Assembly (NCBI GenBank): GCA_012513625.1
Contig: JAAZBW010000235.1
Coordinates: 1-8,317, forward strand
DNA: 8,317 nt
Source: Actinomycetales bacterium
GTDB lineage: Bacteria; Actinomycetota; Actinomycetes; Actinomycetales; Actinomycetaceae
Direction of reading: 5' to 3'
The position numbers were made by a program, and so were the translations under genes. Below the pieces are notes generated by a model, which searched no databases, was not told the origin of the DNA, and saw nothing but the letters and a program-made list of their open reading frames with translations. Each line of letters begins with the position of its first letter. The stretch's first letter is position 1. Below are positions 1-6,621 of this stretch, piece after piece.

Positions 1-127
1 CCGGGGCCACCGAGTCCTCCGGGTCCACCGAGTCCTCCGGGTCCACCGGGTTCACCGCCGCCCAGTCCCGCAGTCGGCTCGCCAGCCGCGCGCTCGCCGC
101 CGCTCGCGCCTCCGCTACCGAGATCAC
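1..127 (-). CDS. jetD: JetD, Wadjet nuclease subunit (N-terminal 42 codons, cut by window edge)
   Basis: Only the N terminus is present; the reading frame stays open to base 1. The start is a GTG (bases 127-125) that overlaps the jetC TGA by 4 bp, and it has a strong Shine-Dalgarno GGAGGAGG at 142-135 with a 7-nt spacer. The translation begins MISVAEARAAASARLASRLR, then DWAAVNP and two copies of VDPEDS. A short amphipathic Ala/Arg helix ending in an Arg-Asp-Trp is what I expect of the DUF3322 N-terminal region of JetD, but the segment is too short for certainty. The identification rests mainly on position: jetD follows jetC in jetABCD operons. Family knowledge: JetD is a topoisomerase VI/Spo11-like dimer with a TOPRIM (DUF2220) nuclease domain that cuts plasmid DNA held by JetABC. 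The catalytic domain would lie outside the window, so integrity cannot be judged. The VDPEDS repeat looks like a local expansion. Confidence 0.75.
   Translation of the reverse strand, partial: MISVAEARAAASARLASRLRDWAAVNPVDPEDSVDPEDSVAP
7..42. repeat. 18-bp tandem repeat inside jetD
   Basis: Two perfect head-to-tail copies of an 18-bp unit (7-24 and 25-42), with partial units on both sides (the CCGGGG at 1-6 and the CCACCGGG at 43-50). The length is a multiple of three, so on the minus strand each copy adds the six residues VDPEDS to JetD without shifting the frame. The acidic, proline-containing unit is probably a flexible linker. The repeat may extend leftwards beyond the window. Confidence 0.8.
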
Positions 128-3100
128 GCGGTTGCCTCCTCCGGCCGGGCACGATCGGAGGTGTGGTTGGGCTGCTCCCGCGCGTGCCCCTCTGCCGCTC
201 CGGCCACCTGCGCCGTAGCGCCCTCCCGCCACGCCACATCCGCCACCAGGGACCGCTTCCGTGAGGGATTCTCGATCGAGGTGGCCGCACCCACGTACGG
301 CTCGATCGTCTGGAGCAGCTTCTGCGGAGTGGCGAGCACCATGTGGAAGCCGAACTCCACGAACACGTCGAGCGCCATCCGCGTGTAGTGGACATCCGCC
401 TTGTCGAACGCCTCGTCCATGATGATCGTTCCGTACCGGGGGAACGGATCGTCCGGCGCCGCCAGCTGGTAGCGCAGCGCCGCCGCCAGGCAGAACACCA
501 CCAGCTTCTGCTGCTGTCCGCCGGACATGGGCGCGCCCGAATCGTATGTGGCGTGGACCCGTCCGTTCGCGTCCACCTCCTCGGCGAGGAACGCCACGTG
601 GAGCCGCGTGTCCAGGCACTGGGTGCGCCACGTGCGGTCGATGTGGGCGGAGGAGCTGAAGCGGCGCATCATCTCCGCGAGGGTCTCGAACTTCCGCTCG
701 GCGCTCCCGGTGTCCTCGTCGCTCCAGCTGCCCTCCGATATGGAGCGCAGGTCCGCCACGAACCGGTTGACGGTCTCGCTGCGGCTCACCTTCACCCGGA
801 GCCGAAGGAAGCGCCCCTCGTCGAACGGGGAACGCCCGAGCGAGTCGTTGACGGGCGACACCCGGTCGATGATCGCCTGCGGGGCGCTCCGGATCTCGCT
901 CACCAGCTCGCCCACGAGGTCCCGGGACCGCTCCCGCAGGAGCTTGAGGAAGCTGGCCTCGTGGTTGGGCAGCCCGTTCGCCACGATCTCCTCGTACACA
1001 CGCAGGTAGGTCTCGCGGTCATCGAGGGAGGCCGTCAGCTCCGCCGAGGCCGCCGCCGCAGGCCAGCGCTCATTGAACTGAGCCGCCAGCTGGGCGATCT
1101 CGTTGCCTGCCCGAAGCCCGATCGCGGAGGCTTGATCCCGCTCCCGGTTCAACTGCTGGACCACCCGGTGGCCGATCTCCTGAATGTTCTCCCGCGTGAT
1201 CTTGCGCTGGAACTGGCGGAAGCGCGTATCCAACTTCTCCGTCGCCGCCGCCCCCAGCTCCGGGATCTCACCGGACGCGAGCGCCGCTTCCGTATCCGCG
1301 ATCGCCCCATCCACCCGCGTCCGCTCCCGGCGTGCCTCCCGCAACTCCAGCCGCGCATCGCCCAGCCGATCCCGCGCCGCCTCATGGGCCCGGCGCGCCG
1401 AGTCCGCCGCCCCAACCGCCGCGTGCAGATCGCCGTCCGCCCGGGTCAGTTCGCTGAGCCGCCGCGTCAGATCCTCCACCTCGGCACGCGCGGTGGCCTG
1501 GTCCACGTCGGACCATTTCTGCTCCCGGATGGCCTCGAGGGCGCCGTGCCGCCGCTGGTCGGCCGTCCGTTCCGCCTCCGCCTTCTCGACGACGGCGCTC
1601 GCCGCCTGGTACTCGGCCCCGGCCTCCCGCAGGCTCGCCACGAGGGCCTCGAGTTTCGCGGCGCCGTCACCGAGGACCCAGTGCCGGCTCTCGTCCACGG
1701 CGAACCGGTCGTCTTTCTCGTACCGGGTGCGGGAGATCTTGACCTGGCCCCGCCGGGTGACGGCGCGCGTGTACCGATCCATCTCGTCCGGGCTCTCCAC
1801 GCACGCGTAGTCGTAGCGTGCGGAGATGGTGCTCTGGATCCACTGCCCGAACGCCCCGTCCGCCTCCCGGACCCGGACCCTGTGGACGAGCGAGCGGTCG
1901 CTGCCCGCGGGCCGCGGAGCAGCGATCTCCTCCGGGATCTCCTCGTACACCAGTCGGGCCCGCACCTCGAGCCGGTCCACCTCACGCCGCACCGCGGCCA
2001 GGTTCTCCCGCCGTACCAGCATCGTGAGCGCGAGGGGCCGCAGCACACGCTCGATCGCGCCCGTCCACTCGGCATGACGGGGGTCCACCTCCATCAGCTC
2101 CGCGGCGAACGGCAGCGCGCTCGTGGGAAGACCCACAGCATCCGTCACCGCGCGGCGCGCGGCGAGCAGCGCGCCGGGGACGCCGGTACGGCTCTCGCGG
2201 AGATCCCGGATCTCCCGCTCAACCCGCTCCACCGCCGTCCGGGCCACCGAGCGCCGGTCGTGCTCGCCGTGGCTCGGCCCCGGGGCTGTGTCCGCGGAGG
2301 TGAGGATCCGGCTGATCGTCTCCATGAGCTCCGAGAACTCGGCGGCCGTGGTGGGCGCCTCCGCGATCCTGGCGGCTGCGAGCTGCCGCTGGAGGGCCTC
2401 CCACCGCTCCTTGGTCTCCCGCGCGCGCCCCTCCGCGTCCCGGATCCGGTGCTGGAGCTGCTCCGCGTGGCTCCCGCCGAGCTTCATGCTCCTACTCCGC
2501 GCGGCATCGTGGTCCTCGGACGTCCGCCGGGACTCGGCCTCGGCGTCCACCACATCGGAGTCCAGCTGCGCGATCCGCTGCGCGAGTGCCGCGGACTCGC
2601 CGCGCGCGAGCACGAGGCTGCGGTGCTTCTCGTACGGCAGCACCGCATCGGCGAGCTGGCGGACCGACTCTGCCTGCGCCGTCGCCGACTCGTACCGGAC
2701 CGCGGCATCCCACAACCCGGCGAGGTGGTCCCGCTGCATCCGCAGCTCGACCACCCGGGCGTGCGCGTCCCGCAGCTCCCCGAACTGCTCCACCGCCGTG
2801 TCCGCGATCCGGAACGTGGCCGGCTCCTCCAGCATGTACTCGCGGAAGAGGTGGTCGAGGCTGTCGAGGTTTTTGGCGGACTGGGTGCGGTGGAGCAGGT
2901 GGAGCGCACCCTCGTTCGGGATCGCGAAGAGGTTGCGCATGCGGGAGTAGAAGCGGCCGTGCGAGGTGCCGGAGGTGACCACGGCGTCCGGCCAGTTCTC
3001 CTTCACCTTCCGCGTATCGAGGCCCCGGTGCACGTAGGGCTCGAGCTCGCGGAGGTCGATCGCGGAGCGGTCGAGGAGGTAGAGGCTGTTCACATCCGCC

Positions 3101-3555
3101 GACTGGCTGACGGTTCCCTTCGCGAACATCAGCCGGGCGAGCGTCACCGGCCGGCCCGGCTCCGACTCGTTCTCGTAGCGCAGGAGGATCCCGCTCCACG
3201 TGGCGCCCGGGCGGAGGAACTGGCTGACGATCCGGTCCTCGTCCTCGTCCGCCGCGCGGGACCAGGCGCCGCGCACGTAGCTCACGAGGGTGCGCTGGCC
3301 CACCCGGGGCCCGGATCCCTGGGCGGCCACGTTGAACTTCAGCCACCTGTCTGGGGTGAGCACGGCCGCGATCGCGTCCAGGAGGGAGGACTTCCCAGAG
3401 CCGGACGGCCCCGTGATGAGGTGGCCCTTCCGGGAGACCGGGATGCGGTAGATCCGGCCGTGGAACGTGCCCCAGTTGGCGAGTTGGACCTCGGCGAGGC
3501 GCCACTGCTGCTCCGCGGCGTTGCGGGGGAGCTCGAACAGGGTCTGCGCGTTCAC
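124..3555 (-). CDS. jetC: JetC, SMC/MukB-like ATPase of Wadjet system
   Basis: This 1143-residue protein is the motor ATPase of a Wadjet complex. The N-terminal head has a Walker A P-loop GPSGSGKS at residues 49-56, after an AEVQLANWGTF strand typical of SMC/RecF-like heads. The centre (about 270-460 and 640-860) is rich in Ala, Arg, Glu and Leu with heptad-like spacing, as expected of two long coiled-coil arms; a more globular stretch between them would be the hinge region. The C-terminal head carries the ABC signature MSGGQQQK (around 1010-1017) and a Walker B strand IIMDEAFDKAD (around 1044-1054), with the catalytic Glu after the Asp. The length fits JetC. GTG start at 3555-3553 overlaps the jetB stop by 4 bp, with GGAGGAGG at 3567-3560. 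Family knowledge: JetC dimerises through its heads, hydrolyses ATP with JetA and JetB bound, and extrudes plasmid DNA loops. The last 30 or so residues are polar, low in complexity and probably disordered. Confidence 0.95.
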   Translation of the reverse strand: MNAQTLFELPRNAAEQQWRLAEVQLANWGTFHGRIYRIPVSRKGHLITGPSGSGKSSLLDAIAAVLTPDRWLKFNVAAQGSGPRVGQRTLVSYVRGAWSRAADEDEDRIVSQFLRPGATWSGILLRYENESEPGRPVTLARLMFAKGTVSQSADVNSLYLLDRSAIDLRELEPYVHRGLDTRKVKENWPDAVVTSGTSHGRFYSRMRNLFAIPNEGALHLLHRTQSAKNLDSLDHLFREYMLEEPATFRIADTAVEQFGELRDAHARVVELRMQRDHLAGLWDAAVRYESATAQAESVRQLADAVLPYEKHRSLVLARGESAALAQRIAQLDSDVVDAEAESRRTSEDHDAARSRSMKLGGSHAEQLQHRIRDAEGRARETKERWEALQRQLAAARIAEAPTTAAEFSELMETISRILTSADTAPGPSHGEHDRRSVARTAVERVEREIRDLRESRTGVPGALLAARRAVTDAVGLPTSALPFAAELMEVDPRHAEWTGAIERVLRPLALTMLVRRENLAAVRREVDRLEVRARLVYEEIPEEIAAPRPAGSDRSLVHRVRVREADGAFGQWIQSTISARYDYACVESPDEMDRYTRAVTRRGQVKISRTRYEKDDRFAVDESRHWVLGDGAAKLEALVASLREAGAEYQAASAVVEKAEAERTADQRRHGALEAIREQKWSDVDQATARAEVEDLTRRLSELTRADGDLHAAVGAADSARRAHEAARDRLGDARLELREARRERTRVDGAIADTEAALASGEIPELGAAATEKLDTRFRQFQRKITRENIQEIGHRVVQQLNRERDQASAIGLRAGNEIAQLAAQFNERWPAAAASAELTASLDDRETYLRVYEEIVANGLPNHEASFLKLLRERSRDLVGELVSEIRSAPQAIIDRVSPVNDSLGRSPFDEGRFLRLRVKVSRSETVNRFVADLRSISEGSWSDEDTGSAERKFETLAEMMRRFSSSAHIDRTWRTQCLDTRLHVAFLAEEVDANGRVHATYDSGAPMSGGQQQKLVVFCLAAALRYQLAAPDDPFPRYGTIIMDEAFDKADVHYTRMALDVFVEFGFHMVLATPQKLLQTIEPYVGAATSIENPSRKRSLVADVAWREGATAQVAGAAEGHAREQPNHTSDRARPEEATA

Positions 3556-4511
3556 TCGTCCTCCTCCGGCTGTGCCGCGGAACCCGGCCCGCCGTCCTTC
3601 CGTTCACTCTCGCTGTGGTCACCCGAGCCGACGACGAATCCCGGCCCGCCGTCCTTCCGTTCACTCTCGCCGGGGGCAGCCTGTCCGACGACTGAACCCC
3701 CGTCGTCGTCCCCCTCACCCGCTCCGTGGTCAGGTGACCGGACGACGGCGCCGGGCCCTCCGCCGTCGGCAATCTGGCGGTAGAGCTCGGTGAGGGAGCG
3801 GACGCGGTCCTCATCGATGAGGAAGCGGACCACGGGCGAGATCTCGGCGCGGTCGTCCCCCACATCGTGGATGACGCGAAGGCGGTTCTTCATGCGGCCC
3901 CAGGCGGCGTTGAGGTTGCGGCGGAAGGTGGCCTCGTCGCCGTCGCGGTAGACGGAGAGATGATCGAACACCTCCTCCTGGCCCACGATCACGCGCTGAC
4001 CGGGAGAGGAGAGGAGGAGGCGGCGCAGGATCAGCAGCATGGCGGTGTCGATGAAGGTGAGGCTCTCGCTGCGCAGGGCGCTCGGAATGTCCGCGTCCGG
4101 CGCACGGACCTTGCGGGTGAAGGCGAACTCGTCCACGCGGTCGATCACGAGATCGAGGAAGAGATCGTGGAGGCGGGAGCGGATCACCGCCTCATCCGTG
4201 CTGAGGGCCGTCCAGAGGTCGGGCTGCAGACGGCCGGAGACGTAGGGGCCCCGCAGGAGGGCGAGCAGCACGCGGCGGGAGAGCGGGTGGAGGGTGCCCG
4301 AGTCCCCGGACCAGAGGGCGATGGAGGAATTGATTGAGTCGTCGGAGGTCTCGTGCGACTGGTGCGGCTCGGCGGCTCCCGCGGTTCCAACGTCCGCGGC
4401 GGCTCCCGCGGCTCCCGCGGCTCCCGCAGCCCACGCGGTTCCAACGTCCGCGGCGGCTCCCGCGGTTCCAACGGCCCCAGCCGTCCCGGGTCGCGCGTGT
4501 GCCTTCTTCAT
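3552..4511 (-). CDS. jetB: JetB, DUF4194 KITE (MukE-like) subunit with repeat-bearing tails
   Basis: 319 residues. The core, about residues 63-249, matches the DUF4194 pattern: SRRVLLALLRGPYVSG, then RSRLHDLFLDLVIDR, FTRKV, TFIDTAMLLILRRLL and VGQEEVFDHL, ending ISPVVRFLIDEDRVRSLTELY. Family knowledge: JetB is a winged-helix KITE protein that dimerises and binds the JetA kleisin, as MukE binds MukF. The ATG start (4511-4509) overlaps the jetA TGA by 4 bp and has AGAGGTGG just upstream. Valines in the N-terminal tail repeats are GTT codons, not usable starts. Unusual here are the two tails. Residues 1-62 are Ala/Gly/Thr-rich with repeated VGTA and AAADVGTA. Residues 250-319 hold 17- to 19-residue repeats built on ESERKDGGPG. 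Both tails contain a perfect 31-bp DNA repeat. They look disordered and are probably not needed for the KITE fold; their role is unknown. Confidence 0.92.
   Translation of the reverse strand: MKKAHARPGTAGAVGTAGAAADVGTAWAAGAAGAAGAAADVGTAGAAEPHQSHETSDDSINSSIALWSGDSGTLHPLSRRVLLALLRGPYVSGRLQPDLWTALSTDEAVIRSRLHDLFLDLVIDRVDEFAFTRKVRAPDADIPSALRSESLTFIDTAMLLILRRLLLSSPGQRVIVGQEEVFDHLSVYRDGDEATFRRNLNAAWGRMKNRLRVIHDVGDDRAEISPVVRFLIDEDRVRSLTELYRQIADGGGPGAVVRSPDHGAGEGDDDGGSVVGQAAPGESERKDGGPGFVVGSGDHSESERKDGGPGSAAQPEEDE
3583..3670. repeat. 31-bp perfect direct repeat in the jetB 3' end
   Basis: Two identical 31-bp copies at 3583-3613 and 3640-3670, offset by 57 bp (19 codons), so gain or loss of a unit keeps the jetB frame. 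On the coding strand each encodes the ESERKDGGPG part of the C-terminal tail. A degenerate third copy (around 3749-3770) encodes GGGPGAVV. Confidence 0.85.
4381..4465. repeat. 31-bp perfect direct repeat and 9-bp repeats in the jetB 5' end
   Basis: Two identical 31-bp copies at 4381-4411 and 4435-4465, offset by 54 bp (18 codons), encode the AGAAADVGTA parts of the JetB N-terminal tail. Between and within them the 9-bp unit GGCTCCCGC recurs head to tail (about 4401-4427), encoding Ala-Ala-Gly runs. A further partial copy of 12 bp starts at 4462. All offsets are multiples of three. Confidence 0.85.
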
Positions 4512-5971
4512 TCCCCCACCTCTCGGGTGAACCTGTGCCGCGCAACGGACGCAAGGCGAGCGACGCCGTCGCCCCCCTCCCAGCCGAGCACCTCCTGGAG
4601 CCCGGGCTCGGCGGACACCTCCCCGTACTTGGTGGCGAGGGAGAGCAGCCCCACCACGCTCGCAACACCCTGCGTGGCGGGGAAGTGCTCGAGGACCGCT
4701 CCCACACTGACCGGCCCGATGGCCCGGAACATGGCGTTCACGTTGCCGATCAGCTCGGTGAAGTCGATCTCGCTCTCGCGGGCGATCGCGGCCAGTTCCT
4801 CGAAGTCCACCACCTCCGGCACATCATCCTCAAGGAGGGATCCGGTGTCGAACTCCGAGGGGTCGAACGGCGTCACCTCGCCCACGCTCGACATGCGCAT
4901 GGCCGAGAGTTCCAGTTCCTGGCCCACGTCCGCGTACGGGCGTATCCGGCCGCGCACCTGCACGGCCGCGGCAAGCGCCTCCTGGAGGAGGGTGCGCAGA
5001 GCGCGGTCCCGCCGGAACTCCTGCGAGTACACGTAGCGGCGGAGGCCGCGCGCAAACTCCGTCAGGATCTCGTGGATCTCGCGGCTGCCGCCGCGCATCT
5101 CGCTCTTCAGCTCCCGGAGTGCGCGGCGGGTGGCCGGCGGGAGGGTGACGGCGAAGTCCCGGCCGAGGACAGCGAGGATGTCCTCATCCAGCGCGGTGGA
5201 CTGCTCGGGATCCCGGATGAGGGCGGAGAACGCGGCGAAGGTGCGGCCCTCGTCCGAGGACTCGATCAGGTCCACCCCGCGGAACACATCGTCCAGCACG
5301 GTGCTCTGCGCCTCCTCCGCGGTGAGGATGCTGGCGCGGAGCTCCTGGTTGAGCTCCTCGAACCGGGCCCGGACGCGGGCGAAGTCCGCCGGCAGCCCCT
5401 GGGCCTGGAGGAGCACATCCTGGACGCGCTCCCGCGCCCGGTCCTCATCGAGGATCGTGATCTCACCCTCGCGGATGCGGGCGATCTCCTGATCGATCCG
5501 GTCACGCTCCTGCTCAAGGGCCGCGAGGCGACGGCTGGAGTCCGGATCCGTGTCCACCGCGAGCTGGTGGAGGGCCGCCGCGAGGCTCACGAGCCGCGAC
5601 TCCGTGACGGTGGTCTGTGGAGTGCGGAGCTGGTCGAGGATCCGGAGGGCATCGAAGCCGGCGGCCGAGAGTTCGTAGGTCTCGCCCCGCGTCTCGCCCG
5701 CTGGGCGGCGGATCAGGAAGCCGGCGTTCCGCCAATCGTCGCAGTACGCCTTCGCGGTCTTGGTGGAGAGCTCGAACTGGTCTCGGAGCACCTCCAGGTC
5801 CGCATCCATCAGCTCGTGGAGGTCCTCGGAGGCGAGGCGGAGCCCGGGGCGGCCGAGGTGCTCGCCCAGCGCAGCGGCGATGACCGCCACGTGGTCCGCG
5901 CGCAGCAGGTGCAGCGTGGCGCTCTCCGTGAGGAGGCGCCGGTACGCGAGCGCGGTGACGAGCGTGGACAC
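4508..5971 (-). CDS. jetA: JetA, DUF3375 kleisin (MukF-like) subunit of Wadjet
   Basis: 487 residues from the GTG at 5971-5969, close to the usual DUF3375 length. The same frame stays open for 83 more codons upstream, but these run through the intergenic hairpin repeats and read as Arg-rich junk. The chosen start has AGGA at 5982-5979 with a 7-nt spacer and gives the expected MSTLVTALAYRRLLTESATL N terminus. A winged-helix region lies at about 65-115 (ELSTKTAKAYCDDWRNAGFL then YELSAAGFDALRIL). A helical, probably coiled-coil stretch follows at about 145-215 (RRLAALEQERDRIDQEIARI). A C-terminal winged-helix segment ends the protein (VGAVLEHFPATQGVASVVGL then LLSLATKYGEV). Family knowledge: JetA is the kleisin that bridges the JetC heads and carries the JetB dimer. 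It is the first gene of the coupled jet operon, so its translation likely sets that of jetB, jetC and jetD. Confidence 0.92.
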   Translation of the reverse strand: MSTLVTALAYRRLLTESATLHLLRADHVAVIAAALGEHLGRPGLRLASEDLHELMDADLEVLRDQFELSTKTAKAYCDDWRNAGFLIRRPAGETRGETYELSAAGFDALRILDQLRTPQTTVTESRLVSLAAALHQLAVDTDPDSSRRLAALEQERDRIDQEIARIREGEITILDEDRARERVQDVLLQAQGLPADFARVRARFEELNQELRASILTAEEAQSTVLDDVFRGVDLIESSDEGRTFAAFSALIRDPEQSTALDEDILAVLGRDFAVTLPPATRRALRELKSEMRGGSREIHEILTEFARGLRRYVYSQEFRRDRALRTLLQEALAAAVQVRGRIRPYADVGQELELSAMRMSSVGEVTPFDPSEFDTGSLLEDDVPEVVDFEELAAIARESEIDFTELIGNVNAMFRAIGPVSVGAVLEHFPATQGVASVVGLLSLATKYGEVSAEPGLQEVLGWEGGDGVARLASVARHRFTREVGE

Positions 5972-6025
5972 GAGACCATCCTGCCGTGACCGGCTGACAG
6001 GAACGCAACCGGCGGTCGCAGGATG
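5972..6025 (-). promoter_or_regulatory. jetA ribosome binding site inside a long inverted repeat (RBS-sequestering hairpin)
   Basis: Outer arms 5977-5984 and 6018-6025 are perfect 8-bp complements (CATCCTGC and GCAGGATG on the plus strand). Inner arms 5990-5996 and 6006-6012 (CCGGCTG and CAACCGG) pair over 7 bp with one G-U. They are separated from the outer stem by a symmetric 5x5 internal loop and enclose a 9-nt loop (5997-6005). In the jetA mRNA the 3' outer arm is GCAGGAUG, which contains the AGGA Shine-Dalgarno (5982-5979), 7 nt before the GTG. The arrangement predicts that folding hides the ribosome binding site. The same dyad in DNA could instead be an operator. An out-of-frame ATG lies at 5979-5977 next to the SD. 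The structure is seen; the function is inferred. Confidence 0.55.
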
Positions 6026-6067
6026 GGTGGGGGTACAGGTGTCGGCGGCAGTCTTGGTGGCCCGCCC

Positions 6068-6130
6068 ACGCACGCTTCGCCGTCGAAACGGAAGGCCCCG
6101 CCAACGCACGCTTCGCCGTCGAAACGGAAG
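6068..6130. repeat. Two tandem hairpin-forming repeats (36-bp period), REP-like
   Basis: Two perfect 27-bp copies at 6068-6094 and 6104-6130, period 36 bp, with related CGCC-type flanks and a partial continuation to about 6138. Each copy is an imperfect palindrome. On the plus strand the second (6110-6131) reads GCTT, CG bulge, CCGT, CGAA loop, ACGG, AAGC. The first lacks only the outermost pair. On the minus-strand transcript the loop is UUCG, a stable tetraloop sequence. They lie between the DUF421 stop and the jetA leader. They could terminate or attenuate transcription from the DUF421 unit, or stabilise its 3' end, but no U-tract follows. Confidence 0.75.
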
Positions 6131-6156
6131 CTCCGCCGTCGCACCTTGGGCGCGCG

Positions 6157-6612
6157 CTACGAGTCCGCCACCGCGTACGGGATCACGCTGATCCCGCCAG
6201 AGACCTCCATGACGGCCCACTTGATCTGGTCCATTCGCTCGATCCCGTGGTTCTCGCGGCCGGCGGTGAGGATGTCATGCTCCGCGAGCCGGTACCGCCG
6301 CAGCGTCTTCGCGACAGGCTTCCCGTTGTCCACGAGCACCACGGGCACGGACTCCGTCATGCGCTCGAACCATTCGAACTTCCACGAGAGGTAGTCGAAC
6401 ACCCGGCTGATTACGAGCAGCGTGGTGATCACCACCATCGCCTGCACCACGGAGAAGTCCTCGCCGAGCATCGCCTGCGCGGTCGCCTCCCCGAGGATCA
6501 GCAGGATCACGAAATCGAACGTGGTCACCTGCGAGAGCGTGCGCTTCCCGGTCAGCCGGAACAGCAGCAACAACCCCAGGTACACGGCACACGCGCGCAC
6601 CACAGCATCCAT
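6157..6612 (-). CDS. Compact DUF421 (YetF/YcaP-like) membrane protein
   Basis: 151 residues. Three hydrophobic segments (about 4-20, 34-50 and 55-75) are followed by a cytosolic domain. Family marks visible are the RLTGKRTLSQVTTFDFVILL stretch (residues 19-38), the GKPV turn after VVLVDN (91-100), a RRYRLAEHDIL helix (105-115) and an EVSGGISVIP ending (136-145). This is the DUF421 plan, but short compared with YetF/YcaP-type proteins of more than 200 residues; such compact versions occur. The biochemical role of DUF421 proteins is not established, although some Bacillus homologues are linked to spore germination or envelope functions. The start is clear: AGGAGG with a 5-nt spacer to the ATG. 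That Shine-Dalgarno overlaps the TAG of the upstream gene (6624-6622), so the two are probably translationally linked. I see no functional link to the Wadjet operon downstream. Confidence 0.88.
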   Translation of the reverse strand: MDAVVRACAVYLGLLLLFRLTGKRTLSQVTTFDFVILLILGEATAQAMLGEDFSVVQAMVVITTLLVISRVFDYLSWKFEWFERMTESVPVVLVDNGKPVAKTLRRYRLAEHDILTAGRENHGIERMDQIKWAVMEVSGGISVIPYAVADS

Positions 6613-6621
6613 CTGGGCCTC

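Noticed and set aside
343..3783. Very long plus-strand open frame (1146 codons) antisense to jetC
   Set aside because: It is the mirror of jetC in a high-GC genome. Its translation is dominated by Arg, Pro, Leu, His and Val with no domain motif, while the minus-strand frame has complete ATPase motifs.
4334..5989. Plus-strand open frame of 551 codons antisense to jetA
   Set aside because: Shadow of the jetA frame caused by third-position GC bias. No family features, and its start lies inside jetB repeats.
6062..6138. CRISPR array
   Set aside because: Only two copies with a 9-bp spacer, internally palindromic, and no cas genes. This is a tandem palindromic repeat.
5972..6220. N-terminal extension of JetA to an upstream start at 6220
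   Set aside because: The extra 83 codons translate the hairpin repeats into Arg-rich sequence and would overlap the DUF421 gene by about 60 bp. The GTG at 5971 has a good SD and gives the family length.
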